A DNA stretch of 64,000 bases, from NCBI GenBank assembly GCA_029851415.1, contig CM056743.1, positions 95,516,501 to 95,580,500 on the forward strand, written 5' to 3'. The position numbers were made by a program, and so were the translations under genes. The DNA is from Eretmocerus hayati (taxonomy: Eukaryota; Arthropoda; Insecta; Hymenoptera; Aphelinidae). Positions 12,104 through 23,195 of this stretch are shown in pieces. The notes under the pieces are model-generated. The model was not told the origin of the DNA. It saw nothing but the letters and a program-made list of their open reading frames with translations, and did not search any database. Position 1 is the stretch's first letter, and the number at the start of each line of letters is the position of its first letter.

Positions 12104-12397
12104 ATGATTTCTACGACTGGTGGCGAAATCTTGAAGATAACAAGCATCGTTTGTGTCAAGTCAGAAGAAATCGAGAGAGATCGATATGTGGTTATGGGCC
12201 GAAGGATGAATAAGTTAAACGAGAGTCTTTGCAACTACAACGGATTTGATTCCAGTGATATCTCGATGATTGTTCAAGAGTCCTCACAGATTATTTGTTG
12301 TGATTTCACCTCGATAGAGGACAAGTTTATCTGTGTTCCATTGATGGATGGCAAACTTCGCTTAACTCCTGTTGTCAACAGAATGGAAACTGATTGA
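12104..12397 (+). CDS. Short hypothetical ORF at the end of dispersed repeat copy A
   Basis: The frame is 97 residues from a true ATG and ends in TGA. I do not recognise the family. Composition is protein-like (mixed charge, two neighbouring Cys near residue 64, motif FTSIEDKF, then VPLMDGKL), unlike the low-complexity frames around it. The strongest support is that copy B (56250-56390) still shows related pieces, a SIEGA-like stretch and VPMSIG in shifted frames, which suggests that the ancestor was coding. It could be the last exon of a spliced gene starting in the CT-rich region. Expression is unknown. Confidence 0.4.
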   Translation: MISTTGGEILKITSIVCVKSEEIERDRYVVMGRRMNKLNESLCNYNGFDSSDISMIVQESSQIICCDFTSIEDKFICVPLMDGKLRLTPVVNRMETD

Positions 12398-14347
12398 GAA
12401 AAAGTCGTGCAATTTACCCAAAAATCGGCGAACAATCGTGACAATGTTCCTAAATACTTTTGTACATTTTTGAAATAAGATGATCATCGTCCTCAAGAAA
12501 GATACCTTATACATCTCAAGTTATCATGAATAGAATTCTGTGAATATGAAATGAAACTTTTAGATATTATTGAAATATGCCTGATATTGTATTACAGAAT
12601 ACATGAAAAATGAATGAATATTCTAATACTGTTTTTGGCACACATATTCCCAAATCGAACTCCCTCTTCCTTCGAGTTTTGATTATCGACATTAATACTA
12701 CAACGAGATGAAACCAGAAGATACTCAAGGAGTCATAAATTTTGTCCTTCTTAGATGAGAATGAATATGCAGAATTCATTCACTCATTGTCTCGCAAATT
12801 ATTGATTGAGTAAGTGAAGTTGTAAAAATGTAGTAAAGAGAAACGTTTTGTTCCTGAAAAATGTTGTACAGTCCAAAGGTTGGAGTAAAGTTATTGTGAT
12901 TATATTGCCTCTATCTCTGGTAAGGTTATGTTGGACTGACAAATATCGACCGGTACATTGAAATAAATGACTCATTAAAACTTGCCAAGATTCTCGGCTA
13001 CTTTTGCCGAGTCTTACTTGGTAATTCAGATGCAGAAATCTATCTTTCCCGACACGTCAATTTTATTTCTGCTGTCAAAAGTTCTTGCCATCGCCCTTAT
13101 CGCACGTGACCTCAACGTAGCAAAATCAAAACAAAGGGTTCAGGGCCACTTAAACCTGCAATAAAATCCGTAACTTTCTCGATACCCTGTATTGGAATGA
13201 TATAGCTTTATTTAATTTGGATAATCAAACTTTCATTTTCATCAATTCGATTTTCCAAAATGCAACACCTGGTCATGATACGACCATATCAATAATCTGT
13301 TCACAGTGGAGGAACACATTACTGGGTGTAACAGTCAGGTTCATCAATAATTAAATAATTATTCCCTCAAAGAGCTTCGATTGTTTACGCTATTAGGCAA
13401 CCTCAAATGAATGAACCCGCAATCCGCATTTGTAATAGACTGTTTGAAATTGAAGACTAAGCTCTCAATTTCCTGGAGGAGTTCAACATTTTGCTTTTAG
13501 TTCTCTACAATATTCGATATGGATAAGTCTTTCTTCGAAATGAATTATATTTCGTCGTTATGGAGAAATATTTATCTTTCTCGAATAGATGTTTATTCAT
13601 TTGAGAATCGCAGGTCGTTGAACGCGTTTGTCGTGAAGGAATGATCATCAGATTTCATAAACGATTACCCTGGATTTGATAAATATTAATTCAACGCAGA
13701 GAAATGCATTTACTGAATTTGAATAAATGTTCGACTAGGATGATATGAGAGTATATTTATTCAAATGAAAAAAATTTCATTAAAATCACTCAATTTTTTT
13801 TATCAGTGTAAGACGTTGATTAGCGTGCACTGAATAAGGCGGCATAACGTCGTAATATTTAGAACACTCCTGGGAACAAATAATCAGTACACAATGAAGC
13901 GTTACTGAATAATGTTCCTGGTACTTGATCCTGCTTATTTGTCGTATACCGAAATTCGCACTTCACGGGCAAGCATGGTGAAGTACTCGATCGAGCACGA
14001 TTAAGCATAACTGAGCATATAGATGATACCCACTGTTCGCGTCTCATTCTGATTGTATTGATGCAGTACACACTTTTTCAAGACTTTTCTAGAGATATCT
14101 TCTTTCTAAAGATGTATCAAATACGTGGCGAATCCCTAATCTGATTTAACAATTTTTGGACACAAATTATAATTCAACCCTGAGATTTTTATTAACATCT
14201 TCCTATCCGCGAGCTGTTTACATCAATCATACTCACGGGACTGGCATGCAATGAGACTGATCAATGAAGTTTGATGTCAGAATGTTTTATTGGCCAAGCT
14301 ATACGACTCGCGGCGTTATATGATAATAATTATAACGGATAAGAAAG
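12398..14347. other. Intergenic sequence with minor hairpins
   Basis: No gene is seen. An imperfect inverted repeat lies at about 12983-13025 (CCAAGATTCTCGGC against GCCGAGTCTTACTTGG). The rest is AT-rich single-copy-looking sequence. Confidence 0.45.
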
Positions 14348-14557
14348 TACCGCCAAATTGAGTAACTTTGGTATACGTGAGGTAACTTTGGTACACCCTC
14401 AAAAGGCTTGTCCTGCGTTCTATGAGCAACAAATAGGATTCCATAGTATCAGAATTGATAACATAATTTGATTGGAGTGCTGTAAAATTTACTGAATGGC
14501 TCCCGGAGCGTTGTGTGAGACTTTGAAGTTGTACTAAAGTTACTCAATTTGACGGTA
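14348..14557. mobile_element. Small TIR element (MITE), about 210 bp
   Basis: The left end, TACCGCCAAATTGAGTAACT, and the reverse complement of the right end, TACCGTCAAATTGAGTAACT, form ~26-bp terminal inverted repeats. An internal copy, GGTAACTTTGGTACA, follows the left end. With the termini set at CCGCC/GACGG the flanks are TA on both sides, fitting a TA target duplication. It has no coding capacity. Confidence 0.65.
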
Positions 14558-14566
14558 ACCTATATT

Positions 14567-15450
14567 TCGAGTTATTATTTTGAGGAAGAATTTCCGAGAA
14601 ATTTGGGTCTTCTAAGAGTAGGATTTTCCAATAACATCTATCGTTTGGTTGAGACGGAATTTCGATACAGTTGGTTTGAAGATGATTAGACTGAATTACT
14701 TGGTGAAAATTTTTTTTTCGCGAAAAAAACTTCATTTGAATAAAGTTCTGCGGATTCCAAGGGAAATTTGGTATCATCAATCGATTCAGAATGACGCATA
14801 AGTAAATCTTTAGGCCATTAAAATTGAGATAAATGAGTGGTGAAGGATTATACGAGGAAAAAATGAATATTAAGAGAAATTTTCCATTATTTTCTGAGTT
14901 ATTCTTTGAAGGAAGCTTTTTAGAGCGATTTGGGCCATCTAGTCTGAGGTTTTTTTGGATGATATCTAATGTTTGGTTGTGACAGAATTTTGATGCAGTG
15001 GGTTTGAAAAGGGTTAAAATGGAATTTTTATTGAAAATTTTGATTATTCCGAAAATTTGAGATCCGTACAGATTGAATGAAATTTTGGTATTAACCAATC
15101 GATAGATCATGCAGAAAAAATCATAGTTCAGGTCATCAAAATTGAAATGAATGAGTCATAAAGGAAGGTACGAGGGAAAAATGAATATTAAGAATAATTT
15201 TTCATTATTTTTTGTGGTATTCTTTGGAGAAAGCTTTTGAGAGTGATTTTGACCATCTAGTCTGAGGTTTTTTCGATGATATCTATTGTTTGGTTGAGAC
15301 AGAATTTGGATGCAGTCGGTATGAGAAGGATCAAAAAGAAATTTTTGGTGAAAATTTTTTTTTTTTTTGAAAATTTGAGATCTGTGAAAATTAAATAAAA
15401 TTCCGGTATCAACCAATCGATAGATCGTGCAGAAGAAATCATAGTTTAGG
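14567..15450. repeat. Three tandem copies of a ~320-bp repeat
   Basis: Copies start near 14567, 14890 and 15210. Anchors are CCATCTAGTCTGAGGTTTTTT (14936 and 15253; degenerate at 14610), then ATGATATCTA, GTTTGGTTG, GACAGAATTT, CCAATCGATAGATC and AATGAATATTAAGA. The anchor-to-anchor distance is 318 bp between copies 2 and 3 and about 327 bp between 1 and 2. The third copy is cut off near 15450. Long minus-strand frames here are repeat shadows. Texture resembles the C-poor block at the window start. Confidence 0.8.
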
Positions 15451-16290
15451 TGACTCAATTCGTTGTGAGAATGTGTGAGAAAAATATATTTATGTATTCA
15501 AAGTCGGAATTTGAGAACTTTTGCTTGAAAAAGCCTATGGATCAAATTTGACTGGGAGCTGAAAGGTGCCAAATCACTGGGCTCTCAGGAATTGGATTGT
15601 GTACAACTTGTAAAAAGCCAAAAGTTGATAAGGTGAACAGGAAAAGAGAAAGCGTGTCCGGTATAAAACAACATACACCCACACACACATACAAACACGG
15701 ATAAAGGGGTACAAAGATGAGACTCTGGCAGATTGGGAAGGCCAGTAGGACGAAAAGTGTTACCTACAATTGATAGCTTTTGGCAAGAGCAAGAGAATCG
15801 TCTTTGGTTTTTTCTAGATGAAAGGGATGCAGGAATAGTTCGAGGTCGATTCAAACCGCGTATTTTCTCATATTTCGACCATAACAAAATCCCGGAAAAG
15901 TGAACAAGCGCTTATTCCCGAGATCGGCGTATTGGAGGAAAGTGGGTAAACTTACCTTGCACGACGCTTCTGTACTAGCGAGCCACAAAACGGATATTTT
16001 ATATTGCGGATACTTTTTATACTATTTCTAATAACTCTGCTTACCCAAAGAGGAAGTTTTTGACATATAAGGAGTCCCAAATATTTCAATGGAAGATATT
16101 AATAATTTTCTGTAGGCCCATAAGCAAAAAAGTATGATTAATATATCGGAAGGTACATATGTGGCACTTTAATAGTATATTATGATACAAGGGCGCAAAC
16201 GATGGTTTTCGCACTTCGATGACTTTCTTAGGCCCGATCCGCAGGTGAGGGTCTAAATAGTCACGAGAAAGCGAAAACCATTGCGCCCGA
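15451..16290. other. Intergenic sequence related to 21.2-22.2 kb
   Basis: No gene is seen. Pieces here recur near 21180-22200: GCGCTTAYTCCCGAG (15908 and 21189), CTGCTTACCCAAAGAGGAAGTTTTTGACA-like words (16036; 22146) and GATACAAGGG followed by a CGCACTTCGATGA-like word (16182; 21655). The order is the same in both places, so this is probably a diverged dispersed repeat. Confidence 0.4.
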
Positions 16291-16460
16291 GTGTCATACT
16301 ATGGTTTTTGATCTTCTGTGAGCAAATGAAAAGCGAAAAACAGTGTTCAAATGACTCATTTGCGCACAGACGATCAAAAAGCATTTTTCGCACGACTGAG
16401 CGTGCGAAAAACCAGAGCTGCCGTGCGTAAAGCATGTGCTTTACGCACGGTCGTGCGAAA
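16291..16460. repeat. Cluster of strong hairpins
   Basis: A perfect palindrome with 14-bp arms, CCGTGCGTAAAGCA / TGCTTTACGCACGG around TG, lies at about 16421-16450. Just left of it, TTTTTGATCTTCTGTGAGCAAA-type sequence (16305-16340) is inverted at 16350-16381 (CATTTGCGCACAGACGATCAAAAA). Words GTGCGAAA and TTTCGCAC recur through 16205-16460. No protein is supported. Confidence 0.55.
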
Positions 16461-16970
16461 GACGTATTTCGATAGTCGGGCGTGAATTTTTTTTGCTTTA
16501 CTCGTGCTAATTTCGACCCTCGCCAAGGCTCGGCCGAAAACAATCACTCGAAAAGCAAAACCAAACTTCCCAACCCCGGATCGAAAACTACTATTACCAA
16601 ATGCCAAGGAGGTCTCAAAAAATTACAAAAAAAGTTTTTCTATTACAACTGTATTGAAATAGTACAGAAAATTTTTTTTTCGCATTTTTGCCAAGACCAT
16701 CCACAGGCCCTGCGGCTCATAAAAGACACATTTCAGGCCCATTTTAGCGTATTTTCAAAAATAACGGCTCCAACTAGACTAAACTTTTTTTGACGTATAC
16801 TTGGTCGCAATTTTTTAGTCAAGCCTTGTACTTTCAAGAAAAAAACATTTTAAAACGATAATTGAGAATCGAAACTTCTCGGAGCTATAGACTAAGAGCG
16901 AAATTCATTGATTTTTGCTTCATTTTGTGGACGACCTAGGTCCAACTAGAAAAGCGATAATCGAATTTAA

Positions 16971-17367
16971 GAGCGCTCCCCAGCTTCAAGAAAACAACGG
17001 TGGCGCCATCTTGCGGTCAAACTGGTTTATTGTTAATTATTAACTAACCGAACATTTTTGGGCGGATACCGATGCAGACTCACATGCGGGGAATTTTTCT
17101 GCAAATCTCCAAAAAAGTCCCATCGAGATTGATGCAAAATTGAGCGAGAATAGTTTAAGCAAAAATTTGTGACAACCAGGAATTTTTGCTTAAACTATTC
17201 TCGCTTAATTTTACACCAATCTCGATGGGACTTTTTTGAAAACTTGCAGAAAAATTCCCCGCATGTGGGTCTGCATTGGTATCCACCCAAAGTTGTTCGC
17301 TTAATTGGTGATTAACAATAAACCAGTTTGACCGTAAGATGACGCTGAAAACAGCTGGGGAGCGCTC
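16971..17367. mobile_element. Foldback element with TTAA target duplication
   Basis: The sequence is almost one inverted repeat: about 195-bp arms from GAGCGCTCCCCAGCT at 16971 to AGCTGGGGAGCGCTC ending 17367, with a ~13-base centre near 17171. TTAA flanks both ends (16967-16970 and 17368-17371), the duplication made by piggyBac-type transposases. It is non-coding. A diverged relative is at about 22555-22770. Confidence 0.75.
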
Positions 17368-18061
17368 TTAATTTCACTTCCGGTCATTCCAAAGGTTCAG
17401 AAAAAACCTTCAGTTCGACCACTGGTGAAATTCGATTATCGTGATCTTCATAGGAGCTACAGTCAATCAAACATGAGCACTCTTACTAAAGTGCCAGACC
17501 TTGAGCTCCCACTCCAAAAATCGTATTTTTCCATTCAACTACAAACCTGTGCCAATATGGTTTCCAGCACAAGTACTCGAACTAAAACAATAATAATGTG
17601 GGTGGGATATTTAATTTCAGATTTTATTTAGCCAATTTATGACACCATTTTTTGACTTTTCGATAGAAATGACGATACAAGCGTGGGTCACTTATGCTCT
17701 GATCTGAAGGAATGTACACCAGTGTGAGTGGAATTTATCTCCAAAGTAACCTAAGGCCTTAGGCCCCATCCATTGGAGCGCATTTTGCTTCGGAAGAATT
17801 GGTATCGGCCGAACCGACGGAATCGACCGAATCGGATCAATTATTGTAAAGAGTTTGTTTATGGCTACAGTGCCACAATGTAGCACTTATGTACCTCGTT
17901 GCATAATCGCGGCTTTCGATGACTCGTGCTGGCACTCGTCAAGGTAATTAGGCGATTGCGCAAATCGAGTACATAATCTACTATTGCGTTGCGGAACGAG
18001 TGTGGTCTCATTATAAATAGTCGAGCGCTCGAGACCGATAGTTAATGGCTCACTTTAACTA

Positions 18062-18374
18062 CCTACTACAAAAATGCAAAGATGCTCCAAGCTGTCCAAA
18101 AATGTTTGCAAAGATTAAATCCGTTCTTGTATCTCCAAGACCTAAATTTTTTTTATGATTTTTAATTTTCATAGAAACTTGAATAGCGAAAATCGGTTGA
18201 TGTCAAGTGATTTTGCGGCTATCGAGAGCTCACACTGGCCTCAGATAATCACTTGATATCAACCGATTTTCACAATTCGAGTTTCTATGAAAAGGTCTTG
18301 AAAAGACAATGCTGAATTTCACATTTGCCAACAACATTGTGCAGTTTTAAACAATATTGCAATTTTGTAGTAGG
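18062..18374. mobile_element. Foldback element, about 313 bp
   Basis: Outer inverted ends are CCTACTACAAAAATGCAA (18062) and TTGCAATTTTGTAGTAGG (ending 18374). An inner, better conserved inverted pair is TTTTCATAGAAACTTGAATAG (about 18166) and CAATTCGAGTTTCTATGAAAA (ending about 18293), with AAAATCGGTTGATGTCAAGTG inverted as well. No clear target duplication and no ORF. Confidence 0.65.
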
Positions 18375-20014
18375 CAATTAGCGCAGGGCAATAAACTTTG
18401 GGCCTCCAGCGTTCGCCTATTCATAGTGAGACGGTGGACTTTTAAGCTACGCATACAAACTATTGAAAGTTTGCTGATGCGATATGGGGTCAATTTCCAT
18501 TCAAGCAGACCCGAGAGTTACTCGGTAGACCTCGGTGGTGAGAGGTATACGACGACGGATTATATTTTGCGATTCTCGCGGTGCTCCGCTGGGCTGGCAA
18601 GTATCGTCTCGATGCAATGAGATGCAGAAATTCTCAATTTCCATTGATGCCTCTGTATATACAGGTATATCGAGGTATGCAGGTGTATAGGTGTTCTCAA
18701 CGTACATATATAATAGCGGGTGCATTCGTGCACCGCTCTTCTCGGCGATACATTTCGATCGCAGTAATCATGATATTGAAGAAACCATCACTGCATTTGT
18801 GTATTATCAGCTTTTAGAATTTATAACAATTATTTCATGCATTGTAGCGCCGATTTGCATTGATTTAGATCATAATGGACAGGGTGGGGACACCATTTCG
18901 TAACTGTAAAAAATTAATTTTTGGGATAATTGTGATAGCTCGGCTCCAGTAGGTGAAAACTATACCCATTAGCTGATTTTCTAGCGCTTAGAACAAGCTT
19001 TAAACCGATGAGCTAAATTACGTTGAATGTTTTGAACTGAACCAAAGTTGTTGACAAAATCGCATAAGGCTGACGGGGCTGACGTGACATAGACGTTTGT
19101 TTGACCTGGCATGAAAATTACATAAGAGTAAATCTTTGCGGTAAACTAACTCCGCGAATTTTTTGTTTGTTTTTTTGTCTGTTTTATTTGTTCAAGTGAG
19201 TTCAACAATTGTTCTCGGCCAATGGAGCATATCAACCGGGCTGGGTCTCGTGTGTTCATCGTTTTCGTGGAGCGAGGGAAAAATCGAGAAGGAAGAAATC
19301 CTGCTCCGGGGACTTGAGGCACATTTGTCATGCTACCCTTATACGGTGCTCATGCCACATTTCGTGAACATGAACATCAAAATTGTAACATTGTAATAAG
19401 TGCGTACATTTGAGAACATGAGTGGGGGTAAAAAGGGAATGAGGGCATATTAGACACACTCACCTTATTCAAAATGCTACGAAATTTTGCAATATTTGTG
19501 ACGTGATGGTACTGTCGTAGAGAGACTTAGTAGAAGAATACTGATTGCTTGCATTTACCTTTGCCTTGGCGATACTACTCCGTTGCGAATCAAAATCTAT
19601 TAGTTGATTTGGGTTGAAGCTACTGACCTTCGTAGGACGGTTTATTCCTGGCACATCGGCCAGCAAATTAATCCAGAGGAGCGGATTGTTCAAAATGCTC
19701 AATACGTGGCCCGATATTTTGTCCGAGTTGATATATCACGAAATGCCGAGAATGCACAGAGTTTTCGTATGTACTGGTCATAGAGACTATACTAAAAGGA
19801 GGTGCAACGCAGGCATAATAATGGTCGGAGTTTTCGGCGCGTGGCCGAGTGGTGTTAAAACTTGTAGATGAAAAGACATCAACTACTAGAATCATTTTTG
19901 TTGCTCAAAAGTTGTTGGATCAGATAAGTGGATCGTCACGTATGTTTCATACAACTTTAGAGGCCTCCAAAGAATAATCCACTGGATCAATATTATCTGA
20001 ACAAGACACGAGTA
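18375..20014. other. Intergenic sequence, nothing recognised
   Basis: Short frames only. I see no domain, terminal repeat or RNA gene to support. Confidence 0.45.
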
Positions 20015-20590
20015 GTGGGAAAACGTACAATACATAAAATATAACGGTCTCTATTGAACTCGCCACCGGGACTCGTCGAGGAAACTGTCGGCTTGGTCCC
20101 CGGTTTCCCCGCCTTAATAACGTCACGGTCGTTTTCTTATGGACGAGCGTCTGGCAAAGATTTATAATTGGTTCGGGGCAAACAAAGTCATGAAGTATAT
20201 CGCCGATCCCAGTTTCGTTCGCAATTCTCGAGCTCAATAAGTGCGGCGCGTAATTTCCGATCCGGCAGGTGGCAACATCATAGAAACCAGAGACGAATAA
20301 TGGGTATACGCCCCGTACAACACGTACAAATACGGTTTCTATTGCTTTTGGCGCCGGGACTCGTCGGGGGAAGTAACGAGCTGGTTTTCACCGATTTTCC
20401 CCACGCTAATGACATCGCAATCGTAGGCTTGTATACGAGCGTCTTTCAAAGATTTACAACTGGCGCGGCGCACACAAACTCGTGGAAGAGATCGTCGATC
20501 CCAATCTCGTTTGCAATGCTTGGGCTTGACAACGGCGACGGAAAATTTCGACTCGCTCATTTCCAATCCAGCAGGTGACTGTAACATCGC
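20015..20590 (-). pseudogene. Decayed tandem duplication of a coding-like segment
   Basis: Two copies, about 20015-20275 and 20312-20580, are offset by 288-306 bp and share CGGGACTCGTCG, GACGAGCGTCT, AAAGATTTA and a TTCCRATCCRGCAGGTG block. On the minus strand the copies keep an alignable protein pattern: an ANE-GI-D start, then H-FVC, then a NL-x-TLV stretch. Copy 1 is open over about 96 residues, copy 2 has a stop inside. Similarity better kept at protein level than at DNA level suggests an old coding origin. I do not recognise the family. Confidence 0.35.
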
Positions 20591-22554
20591 GGTGCGGGGT
20601 AAAACAATTATTTGACGATCTCGTATTAGGGATCGCACATAACTGAACAGCTCGAAAATTTTGCAGATGAAACTCATTGCGTCGTGGTCGCGTTGATGAT
20701 TTATGTCACCTTACATGCTTTTATGAACCAGATCGAAGGACGGTAGTCGTGTGGGTCAATTTGCATTCCATGTTATCATGGTTTTCCGTATCACGCATCG
20801 CAGAGTTGGAAAAGATGGTCGCCGCACTCCCTTTAGAGATGACCTTATGTGGTCGTGTGAGAGTACACCTCGATGTTGGGCATATTGTTTTACAGGTTAT
20901 CTCCTTGTTTTAGCAAAAGAAATTATTCAGGTCGCAGTTTTGCAACTGTCTTGAGCGAATATCGACGATCTTAAGAGATTTTATTGAAATGAAATCAAAT
21001 GAAATAAAACTGGCGCTGGTCTTGCTAAACGCGATATCCTCGGTGATTTCTCGTGAGCGAACAAAAAAAGTGAAAATCGCCTTCAATTTTCTGGGAAACA
21101 CAGAAATAGTTCAATATCGAATGTAACCGCTTACTCTCTCATAATTCAGTACAACAAGCGTGAAACAATTGTGGTACGGTGGACGTGCGCTTACTCCCGA
21201 GTAGGAAGTACTGGGACAAGTTGAATAAACTTATCTTTCATGAGTCTTATCACTGGCTATCAGCTAATTTTTTAAGTACTTTTCGATGTACAAGGGTGTA
21301 ACAAATTTTCTCCGCGTCCGAGTGATGGTAAATCATCACGAGGATGCGAAATAGTACATTATTGCCCTGGGCGCGTACCAGTTGGGGCGCAAGGACAGTT
21401 TATTTCCCGAGCGAAGCGAGGGAAATAAGTCCTTCGCGCCCGAAACGGGCCTGCGAGCACAGAGCAATAATGAATTTTCATCGTGAGAACCCTAAAACCG
21501 CATTTGAATGCGGCCTTTTTAGGTTAGAATGATGAAAAATAGGTTATACTCGCGTGTATTAAACTATACTTCTTGATAAACTGTGAGGAGAAGCCGGCAA
21601 AAATCGCGCAAAGTTCTGTTTTACGCATGGTGCATTAAAATGATTACTTTTTGATACAAGGGTATGAAAACTGGTTATCGCGTCCGATTGATGTGTTTCT
21701 GGCTCGAGCCGCAAAGGAGGGTCGGAATCATCACGAGAATGCGAAAAAGAGGTTTCCTTCCCGTCTGTCTGACTATACTTTTTGATAAACTGTGAGTAAA
21801 AATAGCCAAGCTGTGCCTCAAGTACGACTTTAAAAATAGTGTATCGAAATTAGTGTATTAAGCAAGCGCTATTGGAAAATCTTACTTACGAAAGTCACAA
21901 CTTGACGCACCATGGAGATTCTTTAGGTTATTTTGCGTGAATTATCTCAACATTGTGTTAAGTGGTACCCGATTGTGTAAAAAGTTGGCCAGTGCGTAAA
22001 GTATTGGAGCCGTCGCTTATCCTGTTTTTGCAATCGATATGCGTAAAGTTGGTTACTTACGCAGCGAAAAATGTTCTTTAAGCGCATGATTGCCAAATAG
22101 TATATTCTATTTTTCAGATATTTTTCGACCTATTTCTCAAAATTTTGCTTACCCAAAAAAGAAGTTTTTGACACAAAGGGAGTCCCATTTCGGAGTGAGA
22201 TGAGGATACTCCTCTGTAAACTTCTCAGCAAAAAAGTTGCAATCACTTTTTATTAAGAAACTTCCCCTGTGATGAACGAGTAAGAACCAGAGAAATCTCC
22301 TTCTCATAACGAGATTTTCCTAGATTCTCGATAACTTACGTTACAGTGTGATATCGTATATTATACATGTTGTACAGAAACATCAATTATGGAACATTCT
22401 TCTTTCTTTGGATTTCTGGTTCTCGATTGATCTCTATAATTTTTTTATGAAACTGTCACGCACGTCGTTCCAGAATCTTCGCTTCGATTATCTGCGCGTG
22501 CGCGGAAGTGTGGTTTTCTGGTTTTTTATACAGAAGCGATAACAACGGGGAACG
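20591..22554. other. Intergenic sequence, partly repetitive
   Basis: No gene is seen. The stretch 21180-22210 contains diverged relatives of 15.9-16.3 kb. A phrase of the type ACAAGGGTRTRAMAA followed by CGCGTCCGA-TGATG occurs at about 21290 and 21655, each followed by AATCATCACGAG-ATGCGAAA. Confidence 0.4.
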
Positions 22555-22770
22555 CCATGCGTTGTTTACCCGTGTGCGGATAATGTTTCTGCAAATTCGA
22601 AGAGAAGGTTTCATTAAAATCGATGAAGAATTGAGCTCAAAAAGCTGTAGTAAAATTTATTCAATCAGTGAGAAACATGCGTAGAACTTCATGAGCGCAA
22701 TTTTGCACCAATCTTGTTTGAACCTTTTTTAAAAATTTTCAGGAAAATTATCCGCACATAGGTGAATCTC
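22555..22770. mobile_element. Diverged relative of the 16971-17367 foldback element
   Basis: GTGTGCGGATAATGTTTCTGC on the left and an AAATTATCCGCACATAGG end on the right are inverted and resemble the arm of the 17-kb foldback element (CATGCGGGGAATTTTTCTGC, then AAAATTGAGC). Arms are interrupted and no target duplication remains, so the copy is older. Confidence 0.45.
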
Positions 22771-22839
22771 GCACGCCTTTCTCAGTTGTTTGGTTGATTT
22801 AATATTTACAACGAAACAATCTGAGCATAAGAAGGGGCC

Positions 22840-23195
22840 ACCATCGCCGTTTTGTGCCTGGGGAGCGCTTCCAAGAGGGGAGAGAGTATGCATGAAAGAG
22901 AAAGAGAAAAGATTGCGCAAATCTCGCGAGAGAGACGAAGAAGGCTGCCAAGATCGGCCGAGAGCGCGGGGGAGGGAAGTGCAAACCTCCTCTTCGGCCT
23001 CAGCCTGCAGTTGCCGAAAGCAGCTATAGCCCGGCTTCCCCTTCTCGCAGCCCTTCCCCTCGTACAGGCCTGCCCTCGTAGCTGCGCGCCGTTGCCGGTT
23101 GAAGAAGAAACGGCAGTAGTGGGAGTGCGTGGTCCAGCTGAGCAGCTGAGCTGAAGAGCGCGAGAAGAGGGGGCACTAGCCGGGGGGCCCACGCG
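22840..23195 (+). promoter_or_regulatory. GA-rich then CpG-rich 5' region of the BEN gene (candidate promoter)
   Basis: A purine-rich segment (GAGAGAGT, AAAGAGAAAGAGAAAAG, GAGAGAGACGAAGAAGG at 22860-22945) is followed by the most CpG-dense stretch around (22950-23250), directly before the coding first exon. This is the usual look of an insect promoter/5' UTR with GAGA-type sites. No TATA box is evident. Function is inferred from position only. Confidence 0.4.

Larger units (their letters stand above)
11255..12397 (+). repeat. Dispersed repeat, copy A (promoter-like GA/CT region plus short ORF)
   Basis: This segment is collinear with 55490-56390. Shared landmarks, in order: TCTCCTTCCGCAGCCCG, GATCGAAGTAT, GCGCAGGA, a (CT)n run, TGTAGCAGACGACGCGAGG, a CATCTT...GAGAATGAGAG block, GAAGGACGAGAA, TGTGTCATTC, CTCATTTTCACAG, CTCACCAACACC and ACTCGACATCACA. 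A short ORF (12104-12397) closes copy A. Copy B has a recognisable but frame-broken remnant of it. Both copies read on the + strand, so this could be a duplicated gene 5' end or an unclassified mobile family. Confidence 0.65.

Noticed and set aside
14544..15458. 188- and 100-residue minus-strand ORFs
   Set aside because: They are shadows of the ~320-bp tandem repeat and contain the same peptide blocks in each copy with shifting frames.
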